Assembly: GCA_016714935.1 (NCBI GenBank)
Contig: JADKBU010000008.1
Location: forward strand, 1 to 60,137
Direction: 5' to 3'
Origin: Candidatus Accumulibacter propinquus
Lineage (GTDB): Bacteria; Pseudomonadota; Gammaproteobacteria; Burkholderiales; Rhodocyclaceae
Length of the DNA stretch: 60,137 bases
In this document: positions 17,227 to 27,367 of the stretch, one piece after another
Position numbering within the stretch: the first letter of the stretch is position 1
Layout: each line of letters starts with the position of its first letter
The notes under the pieces: generated by a model
Databases searched by the model: none
Seen by the model: only the letters and a program-made list of their open reading frames with translations
What the model was told of the DNA's origin: nothing
Program-made: the position numbers and the translations under genes

Positions 17227-19134
17227 CTAGCGGTCCTTGCTTTCCAGTGCCGGCTTGTTGATGTCGATCTTGTAACGCGTCCGCAGTCCGGAGAGATAGG
17301 CCGAAAAATCTTCCTGACCAACAATCGTTGCATACTCGCGCTGCAAGGCCTTGCGGCTGTTCTCGTCGACCTTCTCCGGATGACTGACCTTCATGATCTT
17401 GTAGAGCAGGTAGTTGCCGTCGCTGCCCTGAGCGCCGACATAGGCCGGCAGTTTCTCGACATCGGCTTTGAAGATCGCCTTCAGCGCTGCCCCAGGCACC
17501 TGGCGACCGTCCTGTCGTGAGACATTCCTGACCAGCGACCAGGTGACCTTGTCCTCACCACCCTGCTGCAATTCACGCAGGCGTGCCTCCCCGGCCGCAC
17601 GCGCCAACTTCGCTTCTTCCTGAGCCTTCAGCGTTGCTTCAATACCGGCCCTGACGGCCTCCAGGGGCTTGGTACTTGCTGGTCGGTGTTCCAACACCCG
17701 CGCAGCCAGCAAGGTGTTCGGCGCAATCTCGACAACTTCGGTATTGCGTTTGTTTTTCACCGCGTCATCGGCAAACAGCGCACTGATGATCTTCTGGTTG
17801 CCGAGTTGCCCAAGAGTGGCCAGCAGTTCGGGTGCTGTGTTGCGCGCCACCCAGCCGGATTGCTGGATTTTCAACTTGAATCGGTCGGCAGCCGGCTGTA
17901 GGCTGTCCGGCTGCTCATAGACCATATTGCTGAAGGATTCGGCGGCATCCGCAAACTGCCGCGCCGCGGTCTGACGCTTCAGTTCGTCTTCGATCTCCGG
18001 GCGCACCTCGACCAGCGAGCGCTGCTTGCCTGCCTTGATAGCCGTCAGCTTGATGATGTGATAGCCGAATTCCGATTGCACCAGGTCCGAGATTTCATTC
18101 TCGCGTAGCTTGAAAACGCTCTCATCGAACGCCTTCACCATCGTGCCTCGAGCAAAAAAGCCCAGATCCCCGCCCTTTTCGGCCGAGCCGGGGTCCTGCG
18201 AGTATTGCTTGGCCAGTTCTGCAAACCTGGCAGGCGATTTCTGGACTTCCTTCAAGGCTTCCGCTGCCTTGGCCCTGGCCTTTTCCGGGTCGACGTCGCC
18301 ACCGGTCAGGATCAAGATGTGGCTGGCACGCCGCTCCTCGGGCTGTTGATATCGATCCTTGTGACCCTCGTACCATGCGCTGACTTCGGCATCGCTAGGC
18401 GCCAGCTGGGCCAGAAGTACGTCAAGAGACAGGACGAGATACTCAACTTTGGCCTGCTCCGGCACTTCAAACTGTACTTTGTTCTGTTCGTAGTACGCCT
18501 GAACCGCGGAGGCATCGATCTTCACTTGCCCTGCATACTGTTCCGGTGCGAGACGCCACTCGGCAATCTGTCGCTCCTCGGCTTGTATGCGCAGTAGCCT
18601 GTTGGTCACGGTATTGCCGGCGATCGCAGTTTCGCCAATCGCATCGACCATCTGCTTCAGCGTCAGATCCTGGCGAAGCTGTGCCTCGAACTGGGCTTGC
18701 GACATACCCTGTGACGCCAGTGCGGCTTGGTAGCGTGTCAGCGAAAACCGCCCGTCTTCCTGCAGGGCCGGAATCTGGCTGATCACCTCGCGCAACAGAT
18801 CGTCGCCGGCACCTAGACGCCCCTTCGCTGCTTCGAGAAGCAGGAGGCGCTGGTCGATCAGCGAATTGAGCACCGCCAGCTTCGCTGCTGGGGTATTCAT
18901 CAACTCGGGACGAAAATTGGCGCCCAGAACCTGCCGCAGCCGCTCCTGTTGCGTGCGCAAAGCTTGGTCGAACTGTTGTATGGAGATTTTCGAGTCACCA
19001 ACGCGGGCGAGATCCGTGCCTGCCCCGGTATTGCGGACGTACGAGTCCACCCCCCAGAAGGCAAAGGGCAAGGTAATCAAGCCGAGGAAGATCTGGACTA
19101 CTCTCTTGTTGTTGCGAACGGCGTCAAAGAACAT
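17227..19134 (-). CDS. ppiD: Periplasmic folding chaperone PpiD (SurA-N and parvulin domains)
   Basis: A membrane-anchored periplasmic chaperone, 635 residues from the start at 19134 (MFFDAVRNNKR); an upstream ATG at 19164 is less typical. One N-terminal transmembrane helix (about residues 12-32, VVQIFLGLITLPFAFWGV) is followed by a SurA-like N-domain and a parvulin-type prolyl isomerase domain (about 255-360: RASHILILTGG, FAELAKQYSQDPGSAEKGGDLGFF, FGYHIIKLT). PpiD sits near the Sec translocon and assists proteins entering the periplasm. It follows lon and two tRNA genes, the common betaproteobacterial order. A bidirectional terminator lies beyond its stop. Confidence 0.95.
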   Translation of the reverse strand: MFFDAVRNNKRVVQIFLGLITLPFAFWGVDSYVRNTGAGTDLARVGDSKISIQQFDQALRTQQERLRQVLGANFRPELMNTPAAKLAVLNSLIDQRLLLLEAAKGRLGAGDDLLREVISQIPALQEDGRFSLTRYQAALASQGMSQAQFEAQLRQDLTLKQMVDAIGETAIAGNTVTNRLLRIQAEERQIAEWRLAPEQYAGQVKIDASAVQAYYEQNKVQFEVPEQAKVEYLVLSLDVLLAQLAPSDAEVSAWYEGHKDRYQQPEERRASHILILTGGDVDPEKARAKAAEALKEVQKSPARFAELAKQYSQDPGSAEKGGDLGFFARGTMVKAFDESVFKLRENEISDLVQSEFGYHIIKLTAIKAGKQRSLVEVRPEIEDELKRQTAARQFADAAESFSNMVYEQPDSLQPAADRFKLKIQQSGWVARNTAPELLATLGQLGNQKIISALFADDAVKNKRNTEVVEIAPNTLLAARVLEHRPASTKPLEAVRAGIEATLKAQEEAKLARAAGEARLRELQQGGEDKVTWSLVRNVSRQDGRQVPGAALKAIFKADVEKLPAYVGAQGSDGNYLLYKIMKVSHPEKVDENSRKALQREYATIVGQEDFSAYLSGLRTRYKIDINKPALESKDR

Positions 19135-19206
19135 AGGTGGGAGCCCGCTAACGTATGGGGACATTCAAGCAAAGAAAAAGGCGAACTTGCGTTCGCCTTT
19201 CGGTAC

Positions 19207-19283
19207 TGGCGGAGTGGACGGGACTCGAACCCGCGACCCCCGGCGTGACAGGCCGGTATTCTAACCAACTGAACTACCACTCC
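19207..19283 (-). tRNA. tRNA-Asp (anticodon GTC)
   Basis: A 77-base cloverleaf including encoded CCA. The acceptor stem pairs GGAGTGG with CCACTCC; the anticodon loop is CTGTCAC, giving GTC. The T arm carries GGTTCGAGTCC. It lies between tRNA-Val and ppiD. Confidence 0.96.
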
Positions 19284-19314
19284 GAAACGCGCTGCAGAAT
19301 CTTTCCTGCTTTTC

Positions 19315-19390
19315 TGGTGGGTGCTGACGGGCTCGAACCGCCGACATCCAGCTTGTAAGGCTAGCGCTCTACCAACTGAGCTAAGCACCC
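19315..19390 (-). tRNA. tRNA-Val (anticodon TAC)
   Basis: A 76-base cloverleaf with encoded CCA. The acceptor stem pairs GGGTGCT with AGCACCC; the anticodon loop CTTACAA gives TAC. The D arm is AGCTCAGTTGGTAGAGC. It lies 31 bases upstream of tRNA-Asp, probably in one transcript. Confidence 0.96.
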
Positions 19391-19515
19391 ATTGCGTACG
19401 ACCAAGGCATGGAGGCAGAAGTCTACCGCATCCGCCACCACTTGGCCAGAGCGAAAACCGCCTCCGCTGCAAGATCCCCAAGTGGCACCAGCATGCACCC
19501 CTGCTACCTCTGGTA

Positions 19516-21936
19516 TCAATGCGTGATCACGGTTGGCGTGGACACGCTCTCCGGGGTGGCTGCGACGACCGCAGGAGGCGCCTCTACCTCGGCCGACACG
19601 GGCTCGGGCTTGCGCTCCAAAGCATGCTCAAGCACCTGATCGATCCACCGTACCGGAATGATCTCCAGCTTGTTCTTGATGTTGTCCGGTATCTCGGCCA
19701 GATCCCGAACATTCTCTTCAGGAATCAACACCCGCGCCAGGCCGCCACGAACCGCAGCCAGAAGCTTTTCCTTCAGGCCGCCAATCGGCAGCACCTCGCC
19801 ACGCAGGGTGATCTCTCCGGTCATCGCGACATCGCAACATACCGGGATGCCGGTCAACACCGAAACCAGCGCGGTACAGATTCCGACCCCCGCCGATGGC
19901 CCATCCTTGGGAATCGCCCCCTCCGGGAGATGGATGTGAATATCGCTCTTCTGATAAAAATCGTGATCGATACCCAGCGACTGGGCGCGCTTGCGGACCA
20001 CCGATAACGCGGCCTGAACCGACTCTTGCATCACCTCGCCGAGTTTGCCGGTGGTGGTGGTCTTGCCCTTGCCCGCCAGGACCACCGCCTCGATGGTCAG
20101 CAACTCACCGCCGACTTCGGTCCATGCCAGACCGGTAACCTGACCCACCTGGTTCTCGCGCTCGGCAACACCGAAGTTGTAGCGTCGCACGCCCAGAAAT
20201 TTGTCGAGGTTGCGCGCGCTCACGGCGACCTTCGCCTGGCTCTTTCTGAGCAGCAGTGTCTTCACCACCTTGCGACAGATCTTGGAAATGTCACGCTCCA
20301 GCGATCGCACGCCGGCCTCGCGTGTGTAGTAGCGGACGATATCGCGCAAAGCGCTTTCGGCCACCGTCAGCTCGGTGAGCTTCAGACCGTTGTTCTTCAT
20401 CTGCTTGGGCAGCAGATAGCGTTGGGCGATATTGACCTTCTCGTCTTCCGTATAGCCCGAAAGCCGGATCACTTCCATGCGATCAAGCAAGGGGGCGGGA
20501 ATGTTCAGTGTGTTGGCCGTGGCCACGAACATCACTTCCGAGAGATCGTACTCGACTTCCACGTAGTGATCGACGAAGGTCGAGTTCTGCTCCGGGTCGA
20601 GGACTTCGAGCAGCGCCGAACTCGGATCGCCACGAAAATCCTGACCCATCTTGTCGACTTCGTCGAGCAGGAAGAGCGGATTCTTGACCCCGATCTTGCT
20701 CATGTTCTGCAGGATCTTGCCTGGCATCGAGCCGATGTAGGTTCGCCGATGGCCGCGGATTTCGGCCTCGTCTCGCACCCCGCCCAAGCTCATGCGCACG
20801 AATTTGCGGCCCGTTGCACGCGCGATCGACTGTCCCAGTGAAGTCTTGCCGACCCCCGGAGGACCGACCAGGCACAGAATCGGCGCCTTCAGTCGATCGA
20901 CACGCTGCTGCACCGCAAGGTACTCGATGATCCGCTCCTTGACCTTCTCAAGACCCCAGTGGTCGGTATCGAGGATCTTGCCGGCGGCGGCCAGATCCTT
21001 GCTGATGCGCGTCCGCTTGCGCCACGGCAGACCGATCAGCGTTTCGATGAAGTTACGCACTACCGTCGCCTCAGCCGACATCGGCGACATCAACCGCAGC
21101 TTCCGGAACTCCGACTGCGCCTTGGCAAGGCCCTCCTTGCTCATTCCCGCAGCCTTGACCTTCTTGTCGAGTTCATCCAGATCGGCACCTTCCTCGCCTT
21201 CTCCGAGTTCCTTCTGGATCGCCTTGACCTGCTCGTTGAGGTAATACTCGCGCTGACTCTTCTCCATTTGGCGCTTGACGCGTCCCCGAATGCGCTTTTC
21301 AACCTGCAGGATGTCGATCTCAGCCTCGAGTTGCGCGAGCAGGCGTTCGATACGCGCGCGCACATCAAACATTTCGAGGATTTCCTGCTTCTGCTCCAGT
21401 TTCAAGGGCAGGTGTGCGGCAATGGTATCGGCCAGACGCCCGGCGTCCTCGATGCCGGTGATCGAGGTCAGAATTTCCGGTGGAATCTTCTTGTTGAGCT
21501 TGACGTACTGGTCGAACTGCGCGATCACCGCGCGGCGCAGCGCCTCGACTTCGTGGTTGGGGCCATCATCGGCAATCACTGGGCGTGCGCCTGCAAAGAA
21601 CATCTCGTGACGCGCGTCGATGGCCTCCAGGCGCGCTCGCTGCGAGCCTTCGACCAAGACCTTCACGGTCCCGTCCGGTAGCTTCAACATCTGCAGGATA
21701 TTGGCCACACAGCCCACACTGTAGAGGTCTTCTGCTTCCGGCTCGTCCTTGACGGCGGACTTCTGAGCCACCAGCAGGATGCTCTTGCCGACTTCCATCG
21801 CCACTTCGAGGGCCTTGATCGACTTGGGGCGCCCGACAAACAGAGGAATTACCATGTGCGGAAAAACCACCACGTCGCGCAGGGGCAACAGCGGCAGTTC
21901 GACTGGCTCGCTAAACAGCTTGGGGGTTGCAGACAT
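19516..21936 (-). CDS. lon: ATP-dependent Lon protease
   Basis: An 806-residue cytoplasmic AAA+ serine protease, normal size. The N-terminal substrate-binding domain begins LPLLPLRDVVVFPHM. The AAA+ module shows Walker A GPPGVGKTS and Walker B LFLLDEVDKM. The C-terminal protease domain has the catalytic Ser in KDGPSAGVG and the Lys in GGLKEKLLAAVRGG, a Ser-Lys dyad. Lon degrades misfolded proteins and selected regulators. It is downstream of tig-clpP-clpX with 85 bases between clpX and lon, and is followed by two tRNA genes. The C-terminus has an extra Ala/Pro/Val-rich tail of ~30 residues. Confidence 0.98.
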   Translation of the reverse strand: MSATPKLFSEPVELPLLPLRDVVVFPHMVIPLFVGRPKSIKALEVAMEVGKSILLVAQKSAVKDEPEAEDLYSVGCVANILQMLKLPDGTVKVLVEGSQRARLEAIDARHEMFFAGARPVIADDGPNHEVEALRRAVIAQFDQYVKLNKKIPPEILTSITGIEDAGRLADTIAAHLPLKLEQKQEILEMFDVRARIERLLAQLEAEIDILQVEKRIRGRVKRQMEKSQREYYLNEQVKAIQKELGEGEEGADLDELDKKVKAAGMSKEGLAKAQSEFRKLRLMSPMSAEATVVRNFIETLIGLPWRKRTRISKDLAAAGKILDTDHWGLEKVKERIIEYLAVQQRVDRLKAPILCLVGPPGVGKTSLGQSIARATGRKFVRMSLGGVRDEAEIRGHRRTYIGSMPGKILQNMSKIGVKNPLFLLDEVDKMGQDFRGDPSSALLEVLDPEQNSTFVDHYVEVEYDLSEVMFVATANTLNIPAPLLDRMEVIRLSGYTEDEKVNIAQRYLLPKQMKNNGLKLTELTVAESALRDIVRYYTREAGVRSLERDISKICRKVVKTLLLRKSQAKVAVSARNLDKFLGVRRYNFGVAERENQVGQVTGLAWTEVGGELLTIEAVVLAGKGKTTTTGKLGEVMQESVQAALSVVRKRAQSLGIDHDFYQKSDIHIHLPEGAIPKDGPSAGVGICTALVSVLTGIPVCCDVAMTGEITLRGEVLPIGGLKEKLLAAVRGGLARVLIPEENVRDLAEIPDNIKNKLEIIPVRWIDQVLEHALERKPEPVSAEVEAPPAVVAATPESVSTPTVITH

Positions 21937-22021
21937 CGATTGTGCCCTTCAGGTTAAAGTCCATGCCGTGATATGGTGGCAAGAACTCGTAATTCAAGCC
22001 GCACAGAGTGCGGCCAGCACA

Positions 22022-23293
22022 TCAGTTGCCGCCGGAAACCTTGGGTTGATCAGCGTAGATCAGGATTGGACGTGCATCACCGACGATCACGCTCTCGTCG
22101 ATGACGACCTCTGAGACATTCTCCATACCGGGAAGTTCGTACATGGTATCGAGCAGCACCGACTCGATAATCGAACGCAGGCCGCGTGCACCGGTCTTCC
22201 GTTCGAGCGCCTTTCTGGCAATGGCCATCATCGCTGCCGGACGAATTTCCAGCGCCACCCCCTCCATCGCGAACAGTTTCTGGTACTGCTTGACTAACGC
22301 GTTCTTCGGTTCGACCAGGATTTGCACCAGCGCCGCCGTCGATAACTCCTCTAGTGTGGCGAGCACCGGCAGGCGCCCGATCAGTTCGGGAATCAGGCCG
22401 AACTTGATCAGGTCTTCGGGCTCGACGCTGCGCAGCACATCGCCAATCGCCTTCTTGTTCTCCTTGCTCTTCACCTCGGCACCAAAGCCGATGCCCCCCC
22501 GCTCGGAGCGGTGGCGGATGACCTTCTCCAGACCGTCGAAAGCGCCACCGCAAATGAACAGGATATTCGTGGTATCGACCTGCACGAAGTCCTGATTGGG
22601 ATGCTTGCGCCCCCCCTGCGGCGGCACCGATGCCACCGTACCTTCGATCAGCTTGAGCAGCGCCTGTTGCACACCCTCGCCAGAAACGTCGCGGGTAATC
22701 GAAGGATTGTCGGACTTGCGCGAAATCTTGTCGATCTCGTCGATATAGACGATCCCGCGCTGGGCCTTCTCGGTGTCGTAATCCGCCTTCTGCAGCAGCT
22801 TCTGGATGATGTTTTCGACATCCTCACCGACGTAGCCGGCTTCGGTCAGCGTTGTCGCATCGGCCATCACGAACGGCACGTCGAGCATGCGCGCCAGCGT
22901 CTGAGCCAGCAAAGTCTTGCCCGACCCGGTCGGGCCGATCAGCAGGATGTTGCTCTTGGCGAGTTCAATCTCGTCGCTGCTCTTGCCGAAGTGACGCAAC
23001 CTTTTGTAGTGGTTATACACCGCCACCGACAGAATGCGTTTCGCCTGATCCTGGCCGATCACATACTGGTCGAGGAGCGCCGAGATCTCCCGCGGCGTCG
23101 GCAGTTCTCCCTTGGCACCTTTGGCACCCTGATCACCGGCAATCTCGTCTCGAACGATATCGTTGCAGAGTTCGATGCATTCATCGCAGATGAATACCGA
23201 CGGCCCGGCAATCAGCTTCTTCACCTCATGCTGGCTCTTGCCGCAGAACGAGCAGTAGAGCAATTTTTCAGTGCCACTCTTCTTTTCCGACAT
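22022..23293 (-). CDS. clpX: ClpX, ATP-dependent unfoldase subunit of ClpXP
   Basis: A 423-residue hexameric AAA+ unfoldase. The N-terminal C4 zinc finger (CSFCGKS...CDEC) recruits substrates and adaptors. Walker A is GPTGSGKT (about residue 120), Walker B is IVYIDEIDKI, and the ClpP-contacting loop region IGFGAEV is present. ClpX unfolds tagged proteins and feeds them into ClpP. The gene follows clpP by 49 bases on the same strand, the classic operon. Length and motifs are complete. Confidence 0.98.
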   Translation of the reverse strand: MSEKKSGTEKLLYCSFCGKSQHEVKKLIAGPSVFICDECIELCNDIVRDEIAGDQGAKGAKGELPTPREISALLDQYVIGQDQAKRILSVAVYNHYKRLRHFGKSSDEIELAKSNILLIGPTGSGKTLLAQTLARMLDVPFVMADATTLTEAGYVGEDVENIIQKLLQKADYDTEKAQRGIVYIDEIDKISRKSDNPSITRDVSGEGVQQALLKLIEGTVASVPPQGGRKHPNQDFVQVDTTNILFICGGAFDGLEKVIRHRSERGGIGFGAEVKSKENKKAIGDVLRSVEPEDLIKFGLIPELIGRLPVLATLEELSTAALVQILVEPKNALVKQYQKLFAMEGVALEIRPAAMMAIARKALERKTGARGLRSIIESVLLDTMYELPGMENVSEVVIDESVIVGDARPILIYADQPKVSGGN

Positions 23294-23342
23294 GTCGACC
23301 TACCTCGCTGTCAAGCCTTATGGAGACTGCCTGGATGCGGCA

Positions 23343-23972
23343 TCAAATCGCATCCCGTTTGGTCAGCACCTTGTCGATCAAACCATATTCTGCCGCTTCC
23401 TGCGCGGAAAGGAAATTGTCGCGATCGGTATCGCGCTCAATGCGCTCGATCGCCTGCCCGGTGTGTTGCGCCATCAACTCGTTGAGCTTGGCACGCAGCG
23501 AGAGAATCTCCTTGGCGTGAATCGCGATGTCCGAAGCCTGTCCCTGAAAGCCACCCATCGGTTGATGGATCATCACGCGTGAGTTCGGCAGGGCAAAACG
23601 CTTGCCTTGGGCACCCGCGGCCAGCAGAAATGCCCCCATCGAGCACGCCTGCCCCATGCACAGGGTTGACACATCGGGCTTGATGAACTGCATGGTGTCG
23701 TAGACCGAAAGTCCGGCCGATACCGATCCACCGGGCGAGTTGATGTAGAAATGGATATCCTTGTCCGGATTTTCCGCCTCCAGAAAGAGGAGCTGTGCGA
23801 CCACCAGATTCGCGGTCACGTCGTTTACCGGGCCCACCAGGAAAATCACCCGTTCCTTGAGCAGGCGCGAATAGATGTCGTATGCGCGCTCGCCGCGCCC
23901 GCTCTGCTCGATCACCATCGGCACCAGGCCGAGCGCCTGCGGATTCCAGTTGCTTCCGTGCTCCATGTCCAT
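23343..23972 (-). CDS. clpP: ClpP, proteolytic subunit of ClpXP
   Basis: A 209-residue serine protease. The catalytic triad falls at Ser111 (GQACSMGA), His136 (SRVMIHQP) and Asp185 (DTDRDNF), matching the numbering of the E. coli precursor. The N-terminal GLVPMVIEQSGRGERAYDIYSRLL block is canonical and probably contains the processing site. ClpP forms a double-heptamer chamber that cuts proteins delivered by ClpX. It is 37 bases downstream of tig and 49 bases upstream of clpX. Confidence 0.98.
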   Translation of the reverse strand: MDMEHGSNWNPQALGLVPMVIEQSGRGERAYDIYSRLLKERVIFLVGPVNDVTANLVVAQLLFLEAENPDKDIHFYINSPGGSVSAGLSVYDTMQFIKPDVSTLCMGQACSMGAFLLAAGAQGKRFALPNSRVMIHQPMGGFQGQASDIAIHAKEILSLRAKLNELMAQHTGQAIERIERDTDRDNFLSAQEAAEYGLIDKVLTKRDAI

Positions 23973-24009
23973 TGCGCTTCCTTTGCTCCGCGATTCTTGC
24001 CTGTTCAGT

Positions 24010-25341
24010 TCAGGACTGCTGCCCCATCAATTCAGCAAAGGGGACCGGTTTTTCGAGCACCGTCACCTGGCTCAGTACCCAATCGGCCACGTTGGACTCG
24101 ATCGCCGCGCCTTCGAAATCCGCGAGGCGCTCCGGCTGGGCATAGTACCAGCGGACAACCTCCTGCGGATGGTCGTAACTCTGCGCCGCCTCCTCGACCA
24201 TCGCCTTCACCTGCTCGGGCCGCGCCTGCAGAGCGTGCGACTTGACGATTTCGGCAAAGATCAGGCCGAGCGTTACCCGCCGCCGGGCCTGGTCGACAAA
24301 CCACTCGGGCTGCATCGGCAAATCCTTGACCTTCATGCCGCGCTGTTCCATGTCCTGCCGCGCCAACTGCATCAGACGCTCGATCTCGCGGTGGATCAGT
24401 GCTCCCGGCACCTCGATGGCGTTGGCCCGCAGCAGCGCGTCCATCACCTGTTCCATGGTCTTGGCCTGCAGACGCTTCTTCACCTCGCGCCGTAGGTTGT
24501 CCTCGATTTCGGCCCGCATCTTGTCGAGATCACCATCCGCGACACCCAGGGCCTTGGCGAAGTCGGCGTCAACTTCCGGAAGAATCGCCTCGCCCACCTC
24601 TTTGACCGTCAGTTCGAAGGTCACCGTCTGGCCGGCCAGTTCCTTCGAGAAATACTCGGCGGGAAAGGTCAGTTCGAAGGATTTGCTTTCACCCGGGCGC
24701 GTACCGATCACCGCGTTCTCGAAATCGGAAAGCATCTTGCCTTCGCCGAGCACGAAACGGTAATCCTTGCCCTCGCCTCCGGCAAACGGCTCACCGCCCT
24801 TCTTGCCGAGAAAATCGACGCTCACGCGGTCAGCGTTCGCCGCCGGACGATCGACGAGTTCGTAACGCACTCGCTGCTTGCGCAGAATGTCGATCGTCCC
24901 GTCGATCTCGGCGTCACCCACTTCAAGTACCGGTCGAGAGATCTCCACCCCGGTCAGGTCGCCCAGGGTGATCTCCGGATAGACCTCGAAGACCGCTGAA
25001 AACTCGATATGCGTCGTACTGCCGCTGTCCCTGGGCTCGATCTTCGGACTGCCGGCAACGCGCAACTGCCGCGCCGTGACCTCGTCGCTCAACTTCTGCC
25101 CCAGAGCCTCGGTCAACGCCTCATGGCGAGCCTGCTCGCCATACTGCTGCCTGACGATGTGAGTCGGCACCTTGCCCGGACGGAAGCCCGGCATCTTCAT
25201 GTTCCGACCCAGACGCTGCAGGCGCTGGTCGACTTCCCTGTCGAGTTCGGCAATCGCGACCGAAAGGTCGACCCGACGCTCAAGAGCACTTACGGCTGCG
25301 ACAATGGTTGATGGGTCAGTGTTGGCGACGTTCGTTTCCAT
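24010..25341 (-). CDS. tig: Trigger factor, ribosome-associated chaperone
   Basis: A 443-residue chaperone. The start at 25341 (METNVANTDP) is preceded by AAGGA; a longer in-frame extension to 25713 is not protein-like. The ribosome-binding domain has the GFRPGKVPTHIV signature (residues ~53-65). An FKBP-type prolyl isomerase domain follows (about 160-245, DRVSVDFLGKK...FELTVKEV), then the helical C-terminal chaperone domain. It binds nascent chains at the ribosome exit tunnel. It heads the tig-clpP-clpX-lon cluster. Confidence 0.97.
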   Translation of the reverse strand: METNVANTDPSTIVAAVSALERRVDLSVAIAELDREVDQRLQRLGRNMKMPGFRPGKVPTHIVRQQYGEQARHEALTEALGQKLSDEVTARQLRVAGSPKIEPRDSGSTTHIEFSAVFEVYPEITLGDLTGVEISRPVLEVGDAEIDGTIDILRKQRVRYELVDRPAANADRVSVDFLGKKGGEPFAGGEGKDYRFVLGEGKMLSDFENAVIGTRPGESKSFELTFPAEYFSKELAGQTVTFELTVKEVGEAILPEVDADFAKALGVADGDLDKMRAEIEDNLRREVKKRLQAKTMEQVMDALLRANAIEVPGALIHREIERLMQLARQDMEQRGMKVKDLPMQPEWFVDQARRRVTLGLIFAEIVKSHALQARPEQVKAMVEEAAQSYDHPQEVVRWYYAQPERLADFEGAAIESNVADWVLSQVTVLEKPVPFAELMGQQS

Positions 25342-25828
25342 TAAGAATCCTTGTGATACGGGCTGAAAGTTGACTGAAACCTGGCTCGGACGAAGGCGCC
25401 CGCGCCGCCAGACGATGCTGCGCCGGCAGCCGGACCGAAAATGCGGAGAACATCGTGCTGCTCCAGCATTCGTTCGCTTCCAGGGAACTTCACGAGGCAA
25501 GCGGTCTTCCAGCGCACCAGTAAAAGACCCGCATGCCCACCCGGAAGGCATCGACAACTGTGTCTGCTTCGGTTCCATGTCTGGGTCTGCGCTGCAATGC
25601 CGCCTCTCCGCGCACGGAAAGCTCACGATTCTACAGCAATAATTGATGGCTCGAAACCCGTGGCGTGCTGTCGAGGCGGCCGCAGCGACGCGGCGGACCC
25701 CTGGCGGGGACAAGCCGGGGGCATGCCGGTGCGGCGGAACTGGTCCCTCCCGCTCAGGCAGCGAAATGTATTCAAGAAAGCACCCGCTTCAGCCGTTAAG
25801 CATTTACCAACCCCACGAGGAAGCCGCC
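25342..25828. other. Intergenic region upstream of tig and the EF-hand-like gene
   Basis: This 487-base divergent region holds no convincing gene. On the minus strand a possible -10 box TAGAAT lies at 25628-25633, about 290 bases upstream of the tig start, with no strong -35 match. It is a weak candidate for the tig promoter. On the plus side a GAGG element precedes the ATG at 25829. Confidence 0.4.
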
Positions 25829-26905
25829 ATGAAGATCGCCAGTTCCGAGATGCAGATGGTTTCGTCGCATGCCTCGATGCAACGCGACGAAGTCCGCGAA
25901 TCGCTGCGCATGTGGACGGGAACACAGCGGCCGGACTTCGAAGGCCGCGGGAACGCAATTCCCGCTGCGGAGCGGGTAACGCTCTCGGATGCCGGCAGAG
26001 CGGCACAGGCGGCCGAGGCCGGTGCCGCGAACGCCAGCCTGGACGACAGCGAGAACGATCCACGACTGCTGCTGTTGCGCGCCATCATCCGCATGTTGAC
26101 TGGCGAAGAGGCGCGCGTTTTCGATGCGGCCTCACTCGACGGTCCGTCCCCGGCGACGGCAGTTTCGACCGAGGGGGCGACCGCCGCCCAGAGTGGCAAC
26201 GCAGCTCCGACGCCGGCCGAGCGGCCGGCCGGTTATGGCGTCGAATACGACTACCACTCCTCCCACAGCGAAACCGAACAGACCTCGTTCGCAGCCAGCG
26301 GGGTGGTGAAAACGGCTGATGGCAAGGAAATCCACTTCGACCTGCAGCTCTCGATGGCACGCAGCTACCACCAGGAAAGCGACGTCAGCCTGCGCCTGGG
26401 CGACGCGACGCGCCAGCGCAAGGACCCCCTGGTGCTCAACTTCGCGGGCACGGCCGCCCAGCTCAGCGACCAGCGCTTCAAGTTTGACCTGGATTCCGAC
26501 GGCACCGCCGACAGCGTCAATCTGCTCACCCCTGGCAGCGGATTCCTCACCCTCGATCGCAACAAGGACGGCCGGATCAACAACGGCAGCGAGCTTTTCG
26601 GCACGCGGAGCGGCGACGGCTTTGCCGATCTCGCCGCGCTCGACGGCGACCACAACGGCTGGATCGATGAAAACGACGCGGCCTATGCCCAGTTGGGAGT
26701 CTGGACGCCCGATGCCAACGGTGGCGGCAAGGTACGCAGCCTGCAGGAAGCCAATGTCGGCGCCCTCAGCCTGGCCCGCGTCGCCACCCCCTTCGACATC
26801 CGTGACGGCGGCAACCAGACCCTCGGCCAGATCCGCAGCAGCGGTGTCTTCCTGCAGGAAAGCGGCGGGGTCGGGAGCATGCAGCAGATCGACCTCAGCG
26901 TCTGA
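25829..26905 (+). CDS. EF-hand/VCBS-like calcium-binding protein
   Basis: A 358-residue protein beginning MKIASSEMQMV at 25829, with GAGGAAG upstream. The N-terminal half (to ~150) is low in recognisable motifs and polar. The C-terminal half contains Asp-rich loops resembling calcium-binding EF-hand-like repeats: DLDSDGTAD, DRNKDGRINNGSELFG and DGDHNGWIDENDAAY, an arrangement often found near the end of large surface or RTX-type proteins. No signal peptide or transmembrane helix is visible. The spacing of acidic residues supports calcium binding. The biological role is unknown. Confidence 0.75.
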   Translation: MKIASSEMQMVSSHASMQRDEVRESLRMWTGTQRPDFEGRGNAIPAAERVTLSDAGRAAQAAEAGAANASLDDSENDPRLLLLRAIIRMLTGEEARVFDAASLDGPSPATAVSTEGATAAQSGNAAPTPAERPAGYGVEYDYHSSHSETEQTSFAASGVVKTADGKEIHFDLQLSMARSYHQESDVSLRLGDATRQRKDPLVLNFAGTAAQLSDQRFKFDLDSDGTADSVNLLTPGSGFLTLDRNKDGRINNGSELFGTRSGDGFADLAALDGDHNGWIDENDAAYAQLGVWTPDANGGGKVRSLQEANVGALSLARVATPFDIRDGGNQTLGQIRSSGVFLQESGGVGSMQQIDLSV

Positions 26906-27367
26906 ACGGAAGGTCAGGGAACAGCACTCGCCGTTGCTCGTCGGGAGAAGTGGCTGCAGGCCTTGCGGACAGTCTCGACGGAATTTGACCAGCAGGGTAC
27001 CGTTCGGCGTAGCTGGCGGGTACCCGGTCATCCTTGCGATCGCGTGCCTGTGCGGTCAGTCTGGCCCAAGATACACCGCCGGTCAGGTCGGCGATCAGCG
27101 CCGGATCGCCGGCGCCGCTACAGTGTGTTGCCGCACGCCTGCACGCGCTGCTTCAAAAGCCCGAGGCGCCTCGACCGTGACAACGCGGCGAAACAGGCTC
27201 ACAATCCGACTCCAGTTTTGCCGGCGTGGTGCCGTGCCGAAGGTGCGCCGGCGAAAGCCAGCGTAACCCGTCATCGCGGTACGAATCGGCTCCGCGACGA
27301 CCGGCACCGATCAACGACAATCGCCGGGTAGCCAGGCGTCTGCCCATCACCAGGAGAGGAAACATCA
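26906..27367. other. Intergenic region with no recognised feature
   Basis: I see no gene in these 462 bases. The open frames on both strands are arginine-rich and alanine-rich without family motifs, as expected for GC-rich non-coding DNA. An AGGAGAGG ribosome-binding site at its right end serves the next gene. Confidence 0.45.
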